Shown here piece by piece: positions 7,502 to 15,103 of a stretch of 64,000 nt of DNA. Every line of letters starts with the position of its first letter. The stretch's first letter is position 1. The stretch comes from Flavobacterium flavigenum (GTDB lineage: Bacteria; Bacteroidota; Bacteroidia; Flavobacteriales; Flavobacteriaceae). The notes below the pieces were generated by a model. That model worked only from the letters and a program-made list of their open reading frames with translations, was not told the origin of the DNA and did no database searches. Location: the NCBI RefSeq assembly GCF_027111255.2, contig NZ_CP114285.2, positions 2,666,001-2,730,000 of the forward strand. The letters are read 5' to 3'. The position numbers were made by a program, and so were the translations under genes.

Positions 7502-8149
7502 ATGAAAAGAACAAAAAAAATAGGGCTAATTATATTTAGTAGTATTCTGTTAACAAGTTGTGCAGTTGGCAGAAAAGTCAAGTATGATGGATTAAAATTG
7601 GATTTATTTGACATTAAAACTAAAAATATAGATTTGGCACTTCTAGACCATAGAGAAGCAGTAATTGATGGTTCGAGAAAACCAGATTTTGTAGGGTACA
7701 TGAGAAGTAATGTAGGTATAGCTTATCCAATAGGTACAGAAAGTAAAAATAATTTGATGTTAGATTTATCAAATAACATAGTTAATTCATTAGATAGATA
7801 TGATATAAAAGTAACAAGCCTCACAACAAAATGGCAAGAGGATGAAAAAACAGTAAAATCACAATTGCTAAGTCTAAATGGAGATAAAAAGATTTTTTTA
7901 GTATTTGATCAATTACACACAGATGGTTATATGATACAGTTTTTCTACTATAAAATCCACTTATACATTTATGACAAAGATGGAGCTTTATTAAAGTATA
8001 AATCAATTGAAGGTAAAGAAAAATTAGGAGGAAATGTAGCTTTTGGTGCAGGTGCCTATAAAACTTATATGCCGGAGGCTATGAAGAAATTATTTGAAGA
8101 TATGTTTAAGGATAAAGAAATAGCAGGGCTGTTAAAGAATAATAGTTAA
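7502..8149 (+). CDS. Lipoprotein of unknown function
   Basis: The 215-residue protein begins with a lipoprotein signal peptide: basic MKRTKK, a hydrophobic stretch and the lipobox LTSC with the acylated Cys at residue 20. The mature part has alternating beta/alpha character and two Gly-rich spots (GYMRSNVGIAYP and GGNVAFGAGAYKTYMP), seen in proteins of the outer-membrane-lipoprotein type, but no family is recognised. It is 96 bases downstream of the Cys-rich gene on the same strand and is followed by a terminator, so it may be the last gene of the XRE-controlled set. Its AT-rich codon use matches the island. Confidence 0.7.
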   Translation: MKRTKKIGLIIFSSILLTSCAVGRKVKYDGLKLDLFDIKTKNIDLALLDHREAVIDGSRKPDFVGYMRSNVGIAYPIGTESKNNLMLDLSNNIVNSLDRYDIKVTSLTTKWQEDEKTVKSQLLSLNGDKKIFLVFDQLHTDGYMIQFFYYKIHLYIYDKDGALLKYKSIEGKEKLGGNVAFGAGAYKTYMPEAMKKLFEDMFKDKEIAGLLKNNS

Positions 8150-8188
8150 AGTTGTTTCTTATCATAATGTATTTTCCTTATTATAATC

Positions 8189-8212
8189 AACCACCTGAAA
8201 AGGTGGTTTTTA
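8189..8212 (+). terminator. Terminator after the lipoprotein gene
   Basis: A perfect 8-bp stem (aaccacct with aggtggtt) around a GAAA tetraloop is followed by TTTT, 40 bases after the lipoprotein stop. Confidence 0.8.
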
Positions 8213-8442
8213 ATTTCCAATAGCTATGAAACAATTTAATATATCTTTTCAAATTAAGTTTGAAATATGAAAATTGAGAATTTGAATTAGGCTTATGATG
8301 CACTAGATTTAAGAATTTGCATAATTATAAATATGTGAGTACAGGGCTAAATAAATTTCTGAATAAAACTACAGATAAAACTGTACTCTTTTTTAGTTTA
8401 GATGTACTATAAGGAGTTATACTAAAATTTAAGGATAAAAGT

Positions 8443-8655
8443 ATGCAATTCTTTAAGGGCATAATCTCCTTATGTGCTAGTGCCACAGGAGAACTAAAGC
8501 ATCTTTTTTGCATTGAACAATTTGCGCAATTTGAAGCAGAAGTAAAGTGTTTTTACAAGAATAAAGATGGCTTTGTAATCTACTCTAAAAAAGGTCTCAT
8601 TGAGGGGTTGATAAAGAGATATTATGAAAAAAGGCATACAAAAAGGCATACATAA
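8443..8655 (+). CDS. Doubtful small protein
   Basis: A 70-codon frame starts at ATG 8443 and ends in a short tandem duplication (YEKRHTKRHT). No family, signal peptide or membrane helix is evident, although residues 1-15 are mildly hydrophobic. It may be a remnant or chance frame near the island boundary; listed because nothing else occupies the stretch. Confidence 0.25.
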   Translation: MQFFKGIISLCASATGELKHLFCIEQFAQFEAEVKCFYKNKDGFVIYSKKGLIEGLIKRYYEKRHTKRHT

Positions 8656-8707
8656 ATTTATAGGCTTTGTGAGATACTGATATTGTTATCATGAGAGTTA
8701 AGTAAGA

Positions 8708-8725
8708 GAGCCCAGGTGGGACCAC
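8708..8725 (+). other. tRNA 3'-end fragment, candidate attachment site
   Basis: The 18 bases gagcccaggtgggaccac can be read as the last part of a tRNA: end of a T loop (GAGC), T-stem strand ccagg, acceptor strand tgggacc and discriminator A. The preceding 60 bases do not fold as a tRNA and lack the matching 5' acceptor ggtccca. A terminator-like hairpin follows immediately, as after a tRNA gene. This is the expected scar at the distal end of an element integrated into a tRNA gene. Confidence 0.55.
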
Positions 8726-8730
8726 AATTT

Positions 8731-8766
8731 AAAAAGCTTCATAAAAAATTATGAAGCTTTTTTTGT
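8731..8766 (+). terminator. Terminator following the tRNA fragment
   Basis: A 12-bp perfect stem (aaaaagcttcat with atgaagcttttt) and an 8-base loop are followed by a T-run. No complete gene precedes it on the + strand, which fits its being the original terminator of a tRNA gene displaced by island insertion. Confidence 0.7.
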
Positions 8767-8794
8767 GTCGTAGCTTTTTTGAATAAAAAAGCAA

Positions 8795-8802
8795 TATATT
8801 TG
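8795..8802 (+). promoter_or_regulatory. Putative -7 promoter box for the PID-CTERM gene
   Basis: TATATTTG matches the Bacteroidota TAnnTTTG consensus, about 80 bases before the start at 8883. The spacing to a -33 TTTG is not ideal. Confidence 0.4.
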
Positions 8803-8882
8803 TAGCGGACTTTATAAAGAACCACGCTTTAAAAGTCTGTAAATCAAATTTAAGCAACTAAGATTAAACTATTTCGTATTGT

Positions 8883-9101
8883 ATGAAAATATTAAATAAA
8901 GTTTTTACTGTTTTTTTTATATTATTTTCCGTTTTGAGCGCTTTTGCAGCTCCTTCTCCTGCTCCTCCTCCTGCTCCTGGTCCACCAGTACTTGGGGCGC
9001 CAATTGATGGCATTGGTCTTTTGATGCTGGCCTTTGCTGCAATTTCATTAGGGATATATGTAATTTATAAACATAAATTAAAAACAAAAGCTTCAGTATA
9101 A
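8883..9101 (+). CDS. Small PID-CTERM-type sorting protein
   Basis: The 72-residue protein has a signal peptide (1-22, ending SAFAA), an Ala-Pro repeat stretch (23-37), the motif GAPIDGIG (38-45), one membrane helix (46-62) and a basic tail (KHKLKTKASV). P-I-D-G followed by a helix and basic residues is the layout of PID-CTERM protein-sorting signals of Bacteroidota. In this protein almost nothing remains besides the signal peptide and the sorting tail. Its role is unknown; it would be exported and anchored or processed at the inner membrane. It is monocistronic, followed by a shared terminator with ribE. Confidence 0.75.
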   Translation: MKILNKVFTVFFILFSVLSAFAAPSPAPPPAPGPPVLGAPIDGIGLLMLAFAAISLGIYVIYKHKLKTKASV

Positions 9102-9115
9102 AACTGAAGCTTTTG
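9085..9115. terminator. Bidirectional terminator between the PID-CTERM gene and ribE
   Basis: A 13-bp perfect stem (caaaagcttcagt with actgaagcttttg) and a 5-base loop overlap the end of the small gene, with T/A runs on both sides, serving the convergent ribE gene too. Confidence 0.75.
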
Positions 9116-9137
9116 TGTTATAAGAAAGTTTGTTGTT

Positions 9138-9728
9138 TTATTGGTTGATGGAGTAAAGTCTTGCAATGTACTTTCCTACTACATCGAATTCTAAATTAAT
9201 CTTCGTTCCAACTTGGAAATTTTTGAAATTAGTATTTTCAAAAGTATAAGGTATTATTGAAACACTAAATTCGTTTGTTTTAGAATTTACTACTGTTAAG
9301 CTGACACCATTTACTGTTATTGAACCTTTTTCGATAGTGATGTTGTTTAGGTTTTTGTCGTATTCAAAAGTGTAATTCCAGCTTCCGTTGGCTTCTTCAA
9401 TTTTTATACAGGTTCCGGTTTGATCTACATGGCCCTGTACAATGTGTCCGTCAAGGCGGTCACCAAGTTTCATGCCTCTTTCTAAATTAACTATGTCACC
9501 GGCTTTCCAGTCTCCAATATTGGTTTTTAAAATAGTCTCCTCAATTGCTGTTACTGTATAAAAAGTGTCTTTTATTGCTACAACTGTAAGGCAAATTCCG
9601 TTATGGGATACACTTTGGTCAATTTTTAATTCATTTGTAATGGATGAATCGACCGTTATATGAAGGTTGTTTTGGTCTTTTTTTATTTCTTGAATCCTTC
9701 CTAAGGTTTCTATGATTCCTGTGAACAT
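9138..9728 (-). CDS. ribE: Riboflavin synthase, alpha subunit
   Basis: The 196-residue protein begins with the family signature MFTGIIETLG and consists of two similar lumazine-binding halves. Each carries the substrate-site pattern NGICLTV (first half, about 43-49) and NGVSLTVV (second half, about 139-146). The enzyme dismutates two molecules of 6,7-dimethyl-8-ribityllumazine to riboflavin and a pyrimidine, the last step of riboflavin synthesis, in the cytoplasm as a homotrimer. Length is normal (about 195-215). It is divergent from pdxA, another cofactor gene, across a short 57-base gap; no FMN riboswitch is visible. Confidence 0.95.
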   Translation of the reverse strand: MFTGIIETLGRIQEIKKDQNNLHITVDSSITNELKIDQSVSHNGICLTVVAIKDTFYTVTAIEETILKTNIGDWKAGDIVNLERGMKLGDRLDGHIVQGHVDQTGTCIKIEEANGSWNYTFEYDKNLNNITIEKGSITVNGVSLTVVNSKTNEFSVSIIPYTFENTNFKNFQVGTKINLEFDVVGKYIARLYSINQ

Positions 9729-9744
9729 TGTGGGTTTTATTTAC

Positions 9745-9752
9745 TAAATTTG
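9745..9752 (+). promoter_or_regulatory. Putative -7 promoter box for pdxA
   Basis: TAAATTTG fits TAnnTTTG 34 bases before the pdxA ATG, in the gap between the divergent ribE and pdxA genes. A TTG at 9728-9730 is a weak upstream element with a 14-base spacer. Confidence 0.5.
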
Positions 9753-9785
9753 CACATCAAAATTAGTAATAAATAATTGGAGGTC

Positions 9786-10835
9786 ATGAATAAAAAAGCA
9801 GAAAATATAATTGTTGGAATTTCGATAGGAGATTTAAACGGTATTGGAAGCGAAGTTATATTGAAAACATTCGAAGATTACCGCATGTTGGAACTGTGTA
9901 CGCCGGTTATTTTTGCAAATGCCAAGATACTTTCTTTCGTTAAAAAAAGCTTTACGTCTACTGTTCAGTTTCATGGAGTTGACAAACTGGATCAGATTAT
10001 CCCTGGTAAACTTAATGTTTTTAATCTTTGGAGAGAAAGTGTGGAAATAAATTTAGGTGCAAATGATGAGAGAATAGGAGAGTATGCTGTAAAATCTTTT
10101 GTGGCTGCTACTAAGGCACTGAAAGAGGGAGAGATTGATGTTTTAGTGACTGCTCCTATAAATAAGTACAACATACAGTCAGAAGATTTTAAATTTCCGG
10201 GACATACAGATTATCTGGATCAGGAATTAGAAGGAAATGCATTAATGATGATGGTTCACGATGACTTAAGAGTTGGTCTGCTGACAGATCATGTTCCTTT
10301 AAATGAAGTTTCTTCTCATTTGACTGAAGAATTAATTACAAGAAAAATTGAAACGATTAAAAAATCTCTAATTCAGGATTTTAGTATTGTAAAACCGAAA
10401 ATTGCTGTATTGAGTTTAAATCCACACGCAGGTGATGGAGGTGTAATAGGAAAAGAGGATGATTTAGTTTTAAAACCTGTATTAAAGAAAATCTTTGATG
10501 CCGGAACTATGGTTTTTGGCCCTTTTCCTGCAGATGGCTTTTTTGGAAGCGGCCAGTATGAAAAATATGATGCAGTCGTGGCAACATATCACGATCAGGG
10601 GTTGGTTCCTTTTAAAACATTATCATTTGGAAAAGGAGTTAATTATTCTGCAGGGCTTAATAGGATTAGAACCTCGCCGGATCACGGTACTGCTTATGAT
10701 ATTGCAGGAAAAGATATGGCAGATTATAATTCTTTTAAAGAGGCTGTTTATCTTGCAATTGACATTTTTCGTTCACGTAATCAGCATGAGGAGATTACCG
10801 CAAAACCTCTTAAAATAAAAGAAAAACAGTTATAA
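9786..10835 (+). CDS. pdxA: 4-hydroxythreonine-4-phosphate dehydrogenase
   Basis: I use the ATG at 9786, preceded by GGAGGTC, a rare Shine-Dalgarno-like match in this phylum; a TTG nine bases earlier is less likely. The 349-residue protein shows the PdxA pattern: IGDLNGIGSEV near the N-terminus, TAPINKYN, metal-binding His residues in FPGHTDYL and TYHDQGL, SLNPHAGDGGVIGKE, and SPDHGTAYDIAG at the end. It oxidises 4-phosphohydroxy-L-threonine with NAD to 3-amino-2-oxopropyl phosphate, feeding pyridoxal phosphate synthesis by the DXP-dependent route. It is likely a single-gene transcript; a promoter for yceD-rpmF follows. Confidence 0.95.
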   Translation: MNKKAENIIVGISIGDLNGIGSEVILKTFEDYRMLELCTPVIFANAKILSFVKKSFTSTVQFHGVDKLDQIIPGKLNVFNLWRESVEINLGANDERIGEYAVKSFVAATKALKEGEIDVLVTAPINKYNIQSEDFKFPGHTDYLDQELEGNALMMMVHDDLRVGLLTDHVPLNEVSSHLTEELITRKIETIKKSLIQDFSIVKPKIAVLSLNPHAGDGGVIGKEDDLVLKPVLKKIFDAGTMVFGPFPADGFFGSGQYEKYDAVVATYHDQGLVPFKTLSFGKGVNYSAGLNRIRTSPDHGTAYDIAGKDMADYNSFKEAVYLAIDIFRSRNQHEEITAKPLKIKEKQL

Positions 10836-10878
10836 ACAAAAAAAGGTGAATAAGATTATTAGTTTTATAATAATTTTA

Positions 10879-10886
10879 TATCTTTG
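10879..10886 (+). promoter_or_regulatory. Putative -7 promoter box for the yceD-rpmF operon
   Basis: TATCTTTG is an exact TAnnTTTG match, 55 bases before the yceD start and after the pdxA stop, so this operon probably has its own start of transcription. Confidence 0.6.
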
Positions 10887-10941
10887 CACCCCAATTCAGG
10901 TGTCTGGGTTTTAGATCCTAATTGTAGAAATTGATGTTGAA

Positions 10942-11484
10942 ATGAGCAAAACAAAAGAATTTTTAATTCCTTTCGTGGGATTAAAGCTAGGGAAACACCA
11001 TTTTGAATATCAAATAAATAAGAAGTTCTTTGAGGACTTTGATTATGATGAGTTTCAAAATTCGGATATCAAAGTCACTTTAGTTTTAGATAAGAAAAGC
11101 AATATGCTGGAACTGGATTTTAAGCATAAAGGAACAGTAAATGTACCTTGTGATCTGACCAGTGAAGATTTTGATTTGCCTGTAAAAGGAAAGATGAAGC
11201 TTATCGTTCGTTTTGGAGAAGAATTTAACAATGACAATGAAGAGTTATTGATTCTCCCTCATGGTGAATTTGAAATAGATGTGGCACAATACATTTATGA
11301 AATGATTGCATTGTCAATTCCGCAAAAGAGAATTCATCCGGGTGTAAAAGACGGAACTTTGCAGACAGAAGCCCTGACGAAACTAAACGAGTTAAAAGTT
11401 AAGGAACAAAAGAAAGAGAGTAAACAAGAAGAAGATATTGACCCGCGTTGGGAAAAATTAAAAAAACTATTAACGGATAAATAA
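10942..11484 (+). CDS. yceD: YceD/DUF177 family protein linked to 23S rRNA and L32
   Basis: The 180-residue cytoplasmic protein has the DUF177 core. Features include a conserved Cys in the segment GTVNVPCDLTSEDFDLPV, where bacterial homologues have a CxR/CxxC site, a beta-rich middle and an ending with DPRWEKLKKLL. That last phrase (D-P-R-W-x-x-L-x-x-L) is characteristic of DUF177 proteins. The family is needed for normal 23S rRNA accumulation and is nearly always encoded just before rpmF. Here rpmF follows after 9 bases. The residues about 155-168 form a Lys/Glu-rich linker. Confidence 0.85.
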   Translation: MSKTKEFLIPFVGLKLGKHHFEYQINKKFFEDFDYDEFQNSDIKVTLVLDKKSNMLELDFKHKGTVNVPCDLTSEDFDLPVKGKMKLIVRFGEEFNNDNEELLILPHGEFEIDVAQYIYEMIALSIPQKRIHPGVKDGTLQTEALTKLNELKVKEQKKESKQEEDIDPRWEKLKKLLTDK

Positions 11485-11493
11485 TATAGTAAA

Positions 11494-11688
11494 ATGGCAC
11501 ATCCTAAGAGAAAAACCTCGAAAACAAGAAGAGATAAGAGAAGAACACATTATAAAGCTACTGTAGCTCAAATCGCTACATGTCCTATTACAGGTGAGGC
11601 ACATTTATACCACAGAGCTTACTGGCATGAAGGTAAAATGTATTACAGAGGGCAAGTTGTTATCGATAAATCTGAAGCGGTTGCTTAA
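11494..11688 (+). CDS. rpmF: 50S ribosomal protein L32
   Basis: The 64-residue basic protein begins [17 protein letters not shown], the standard L32 start, and ends with a Gly/Tyr-containing domain ([20 protein letters not shown]). Only one Cys of the zinc site common in other phyla is present (C31), so this is the zinc-free type. It sits in the large ribosomal subunit. It forms an operon with yceD and is closed by a strong terminator. Confidence 0.97.
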
Positions 11689-11711
11689 TACGTTTTTGTA
11701 AATGATATTAG

Positions 11712-11738
11712 AACTCTCACTATGTGAGAGTTTTTTTT
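11712..11738 (+). terminator. Terminator after rpmF
   Basis: A 9-bp perfect stem (aactctcac with gtgagagtt), TAT loop and a run of eight T lie 24 bases after the stop codon. Confidence 0.85.
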
Positions 11739-11861
11739 GTTGGTTACAACTTTCTTTTTTAAAGAAATTTACGACAATACGTTTAGATTTTTTTTTGTAA
11801 TTTTCAAGTCTTTTAAAAATTTTTCAGATACCCTGTATTTGAGAGGAAATAATAGAATATA

Positions 11862-12860
11862 ATGAATACAATCACAGCCGCAATTACCGCTGTTGGAGGA
11901 TACGTTCCTGACTTTGTACTTTCTAACAAAGTACTAGAAACAATGGTTGATACCAATGATGAATGGATCACTACCCGTACGGGAATAAAAGAAAGAAGAA
12001 TACTTAAAGATGCTGATAAGGGAACTTCCTATCTTGCTATAAAAGCAGCACAGGATTTAATAGCAAAAGCCAATATTGATCCGTTGGAAATTGATATGGT
12101 AATAATGGCAACAGCTACGCCGGATATGATGGTGGCAGCTACAGGCGTACATGTTGCTACAGAAATCGGTGCAACTAATGCATTTGCTTACGATTTACAA
12201 GCGGCTTGTTCAAGTTTTTTATATGGAATGTCTACTGCAGCTGCTTATGTGCAGTCAGGACGTTATAAAAAAGTACTGTTAATTGGGGCAGATAAAATGT
12301 CATCAATTGTAGATTATACAGACAGATCTACTTGTATTATTTTTGGAGATGGGGCCGGTGCGGTTTTATTTGAACCAAATTATGAAGGTCTGGGATTACA
12401 AGATGAATACTTACGAAGTGATGGTGTTGGACGCGATTTTCTTAAAATTCCTGCAGGAGGATCTTTAATTCCTGCTTCCGAAGAGACCATTAAAAACAGA
12501 CAGCACAATATCATGCAGGATGGTAAAACGGTATTTAAATATGCTGTTACCAATATGGCTGATGCTAGTGAATTAATTTTGCAAAGAAATAATCTGACAA
12601 AAGAAGATGTTAACTGGTTAGTGCCACATCAGGCAAACAGACGTATTATTGATGCTACAGCTGGCAGATTAGAACTTGAAGAAGATAAAGTGCTTGTAAA
12701 TATCGAAAGATATGGTAATACCACTTCTGGAACATTACCATTAGTACTGGCTGACTTTGAGAATAAGTTTAAAAAGGGAGATAATGTTATTTTTGCCGCT
12801 TTTGGTGGTGGATTCACCTGGGGATCTATTTACTTGAAATGGGCTTACGATAAGAAATAA
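11862..12860 (+). CDS. fabH: Beta-ketoacyl-ACP synthase III
   Basis: The 332-residue thiolase-fold enzyme has the FabH triad: Cys116 in LQAACSSFLYG, His near 257 in VPHQANRR, and Asn near 287 in RYGNTTSG. A glycine-rich end (FAAFGGGFTWGS) is also typical. It condenses acetyl- or branched acyl-CoA with malonyl-ACP to start fatty acid synthesis, in the cytoplasm. The cluster rpmF-fabH-accB-accC is conserved in Bacteroidota, and the gene lies 23 bases before accB, so the three lipid genes are probably co-transcribed. FabH in this phylum often uses branched primers, in line with iso-fatty acids. Confidence 0.96.
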   Translation: MNTITAAITAVGGYVPDFVLSNKVLETMVDTNDEWITTRTGIKERRILKDADKGTSYLAIKAAQDLIAKANIDPLEIDMVIMATATPDMMVAATGVHVATEIGATNAFAYDLQAACSSFLYGMSTAAAYVQSGRYKKVLLIGADKMSSIVDYTDRSTCIIFGDGAGAVLFEPNYEGLGLQDEYLRSDGVGRDFLKIPAGGSLIPASEETIKNRQHNIMQDGKTVFKYAVTNMADASELILQRNNLTKEDVNWLVPHQANRRIIDATAGRLELEEDKVLVNIERYGNTTSGTLPLVLADFENKFKKGDNVIFAAFGGGFTWGSIYLKWAYDKK

Positions 12861-12883
12861 ATTAAAACTAAAAACGAATCATT

Positions 12884-13372
12884 ATGGATTTAAAAGAAAT
12901 TCAAAACCTAATCAAATTTGTAGCAAATTCGGGAGTTGCAGAGGTGAAGTTAGAAATGGATGATGTAAAAATCACTATCAGAACAACTTTAGAAACAAAT
13001 GTAACTGAAGCTACTTATGTTCAGCAATTACCAGCTCAGGCTGCATTGCCGCAAGCAGTTGCTCCGCAGCAAACGGCACCGGTAGTTGTAAACGTAAATA
13101 GTGAAGCGGCTGCTCCTGCTGAAAATTCTAAATTCATTACTATAAAATCTCCAATTATTGGGACATTTTACAGAAAACCATCTCCGGATAAACCAGTTTT
13201 CACTGAAGTAGGAAGTACTATCGCTAAAGGTGATGTTCTTTGTGTAATTGAAGCAATGAAATTATTCAACGAAATTGAATCAGAAGTTTCAGGTAAAATT
13301 GTAAAAATTCTTGTTGACGATATGTCACCTGTAGAATTTGACCAACCTTTGTTCTTAGTTGATCCATCTTAA
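12884..13372 (+). CDS. accB: Biotin carboxyl carrier protein of acetyl-CoA carboxylase
   Basis: The 162-residue protein has an N-terminal helix-strand region (1-40), an Ala/Pro/Gln-rich flexible linker (50-80) and a C-terminal biotinyl domain with the biotin site EAMKLF (Lys126). Biotin on that Lys carries CO2 between AccC and the carboxyltransferase to make malonyl-CoA. The normal length is 150-165. It lies between fabH and accC; an intergenic 8-base tandem repeat separates it from accC. Confidence 0.96.
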   Translation: MDLKEIQNLIKFVANSGVAEVKLEMDDVKITIRTTLETNVTEATYVQQLPAQAALPQAVAPQQTAPVVVNVNSEAAAPAENSKFITIKSPIIGTFYRKPSPDKPVFTEVGSTIAKGDVLCVIEAMKLFNEIESEVSGKIVKILVDDMSPVEFDQPLFLVDPS

Positions 13373-13424
13373 TTTTAGATCGTTAGATTATTAGATTTTA
13401 GACTTTTTCGGAAGCGCTTTAAAT

Positions 13425-13464
13425 CTAATTATCCAATTATCTAATTATCTAATTATCTAATTTT
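13425..13464. repeat. Tandem repeat of an 8-base unit
   Basis: Five head-to-tail copies of ctaattat (the second with cc, the last ending tttt) lie in the 98-base gap between accB and accC, ending seven bases before the accC ATG. Confidence 0.85.
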
Positions 13465-13470
13465 AAAAAG

Positions 13471-14817
13471 ATGTTTAAAAAAATATTAATTGCGAATAGA
13501 GGAGAAATTGCACTACGTGTAATCCGTACGTGTAAGGAAATGGGAATCAAGACTGTAGCGGTTTACTCTACAGCCGATGCGGAAAGCTTACATGTTAAGT
13601 TTGCAGACGAAGCGGTTTGTATTGGTCCTCCTCCAAGTAACTTATCGTATTTAAAAATGTCAAATATTATTGCTGCTGCAGAAATTACAAATGCAGATGC
13701 AATACATCCGGGATACGGATTTCTTTCAGAGAATGCTAAATTCTCTAAAATTTGTCAGGAGCACGGAATCAAATTTATTGGTGCAGCTCCTGAAATGATC
13801 GACCGAATGGGAGATAAAGCTTCTGCAAAAGCTACAATGAAAGCAGCAGGAGTACCATGTGTGCCAGGTTCAGACGGATTATTAGAATCTTTCGAGCATG
13901 CACAAAAAGTAGCTAAAGAAATCGGATACCCGGTTATGATGAAAGCTACTGCAGGTGGTGGTGGAAAAGGAATGCGTGCCATCTGGAAAGAAGATGAGCT
14001 TTTAAAAGCATGGGAAAGTGCACGTCAGGAAGCCGCCGCAGCATTTGGAAATGACGGTATGTACATGGAGAAACTTATCGAAGAGCCACGTCATATCGAA
14101 ATTCAGGTTGTTGGTGATTCTTACGGAAAAGCATGTCACCTTTCTGAAAGAGACTGTTCTGTTCAGCGCCGTCACCAAAAATTGACTGAAGAGACACCTT
14201 CACCTTTCATGACTGATGAATTGCGCACAAGAATGGGTGAAGCGGCTGTAAAAGCAGCTGAATTCATTAAATACGAAGGAGCTGGAACTGTAGAATTTTT
14301 AGTGGATAAACACAGAAATTTCTATTTCATGGAAATGAATACACGTATTCAGGTAGAGCATCCAATTACTGAACAGGTAATTGATTATGATCTGATCCGT
14401 GAGCAGATTATGGTTGCTGCCGGAATTCCAATCTCTGGTAAAAACTATCTTCCGGAATTACACGCTATAGAAGTTCGTATTAACGCTGAAGACCCTTATA
14501 ACGATTTTCGTCCTTCACCAGGAAAAATTACTACGCTTCACATGCCAGGTGGACACGGAGTTCGTTTAGATACTCACGTTTACTCAGGATATAGTATTCC
14601 GCCAAATTACGATTCCATGATTGCGAAGTTAATTACAACAGCGCAGTCCCGTGAAGAAGCTATCAGTAAAATGAGAAGAGCTCTTGACGAGTTTGTAATC
14701 GAAGGTGTGAAAACGACAATTCCTTTCCATAGACAATTAATGGATGATCCAAAATACATTGCAGGAGATTATACGACTGCTTTCATGGATACTTTCAAAA
14801 TGAATAGTCCGGAATAA
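13471..14817 (+). CDS. accC: Biotin carboxylase, acetyl-CoA carboxylase subunit
   Basis: The 448-residue protein has an ATP-grasp fold. It starts [20 protein letters not shown] and contains the glycine-rich ATP loop [12 protein letters not shown] (about 159-170), the catalytic-site segment [15 protein letters not shown] (about 209-223) and [11 protein letters not shown] (about 287-297). It carboxylates the biotin of AccB using ATP and bicarbonate, the first half of malonyl-CoA formation. The codon use is noticeably more GC-rich than neighbours, as for a highly expressed gene. It is the last gene of the lipid cluster and is followed by a terminator. Confidence 0.97.
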   Translation: MFKKILIANRGEIALRVIRTCKEMGIKTVAVYSTADAESLHVKFADEAVCIGPPPSNLSYLKMSNIIAAAEITNADAIHPGYGFLSENAKFSKICQEHGIKFIGAAPEMIDRMGDKASAKATMKAAGVPCVPGSDGLLESFEHAQKVAKEIGYPVMMKATAGGGGKGMRAIWKEDELLKAWESARQEAAAAFGNDGMYMEKLIEEPRHIEIQVVGDSYGKACHLSERDCSVQRRHQKLTEETPSPFMTDELRTRMGEAAVKAAEFIKYEGAGTVEFLVDKHRNFYFMEMNTRIQVEHPITEQVIDYDLIREQIMVAAGIPISGKNYLPELHAIEVRINAEDPYNDFRPSPGKITTLHMPGGHGVRLDTHVYSGYSIPPNYDSMIAKLITTAQSREEAISKMRRALDEFVIEGVKTTIPFHRQLMDDPKYIAGDYTTAFMDTFKMNSPE

Positions 14818-14824
14818 TAATATT

Positions 14825-14852
14825 AAACCTCATTGAAAAATGAGGTTTTTTT
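14825..14852 (+). terminator. Terminator after accC
   Basis: A 10-bp stem (aaacctcatt with aatgaggttt) around GAAA is followed by a T-run, just after the accC stop. Confidence 0.85.
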
Positions 14853-15047
14853 ATGCCTTGATTTTAGTGTATGTTGATTGTTTGAATCCATATTTAATTA
14901 TGACAACTAAAAGTAAGTCTTTACAGTGCACATTCTTATTTTAAATTTTGAAAAGATCTTAAGCTCTATGTATTATAAGGTGCAGACGTTTCAGATGTCT
15001 TAGTAGTCTTAGGAACTAAAACAAGCGACTGTATGTATATAGATAAA

Positions 15048-15081
15048 AAAAATGCCACATCGTGCGTGATGTGGCATTTTT
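15048..15081 (-). terminator. Terminator of the OmpA-family gene
   Basis: A 14-bp perfect stem (aaaaatgccacatc with gatgtggcattttt) with a 6-base loop lies 22 bases downstream of the OmpA-type gene on the minus strand. Confidence 0.8.
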
Positions 15082-15103
15082 AATTATTAGCTTAAGCGAT
15101 GTG

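Larger units (their letters stand above)
8213..8730. other. Mostly non-coding end of the island
   Basis: This stretch is very AT-rich. It holds an inverted repeat (gagtacag at 8337-8344, ctgtactc at 8381-8388 followed by TTTTTT), one doubtful small reading frame at 8443 and a tRNA-like fragment at 8708. No integrase or transposase remnant was recognised. Confidence 0.4.

Noticed and set aside
8650..8725. A complete tRNA gene ending at 8725
   Set aside because: The 5' acceptor strand, D-arm and anticodon arm are missing; only the last 18 bases resemble a tRNA.
10495..10818. A 107-codon frame inside pdxA
   Set aside because: It is an alternative frame of a clear enzyme gene and shows no motif.
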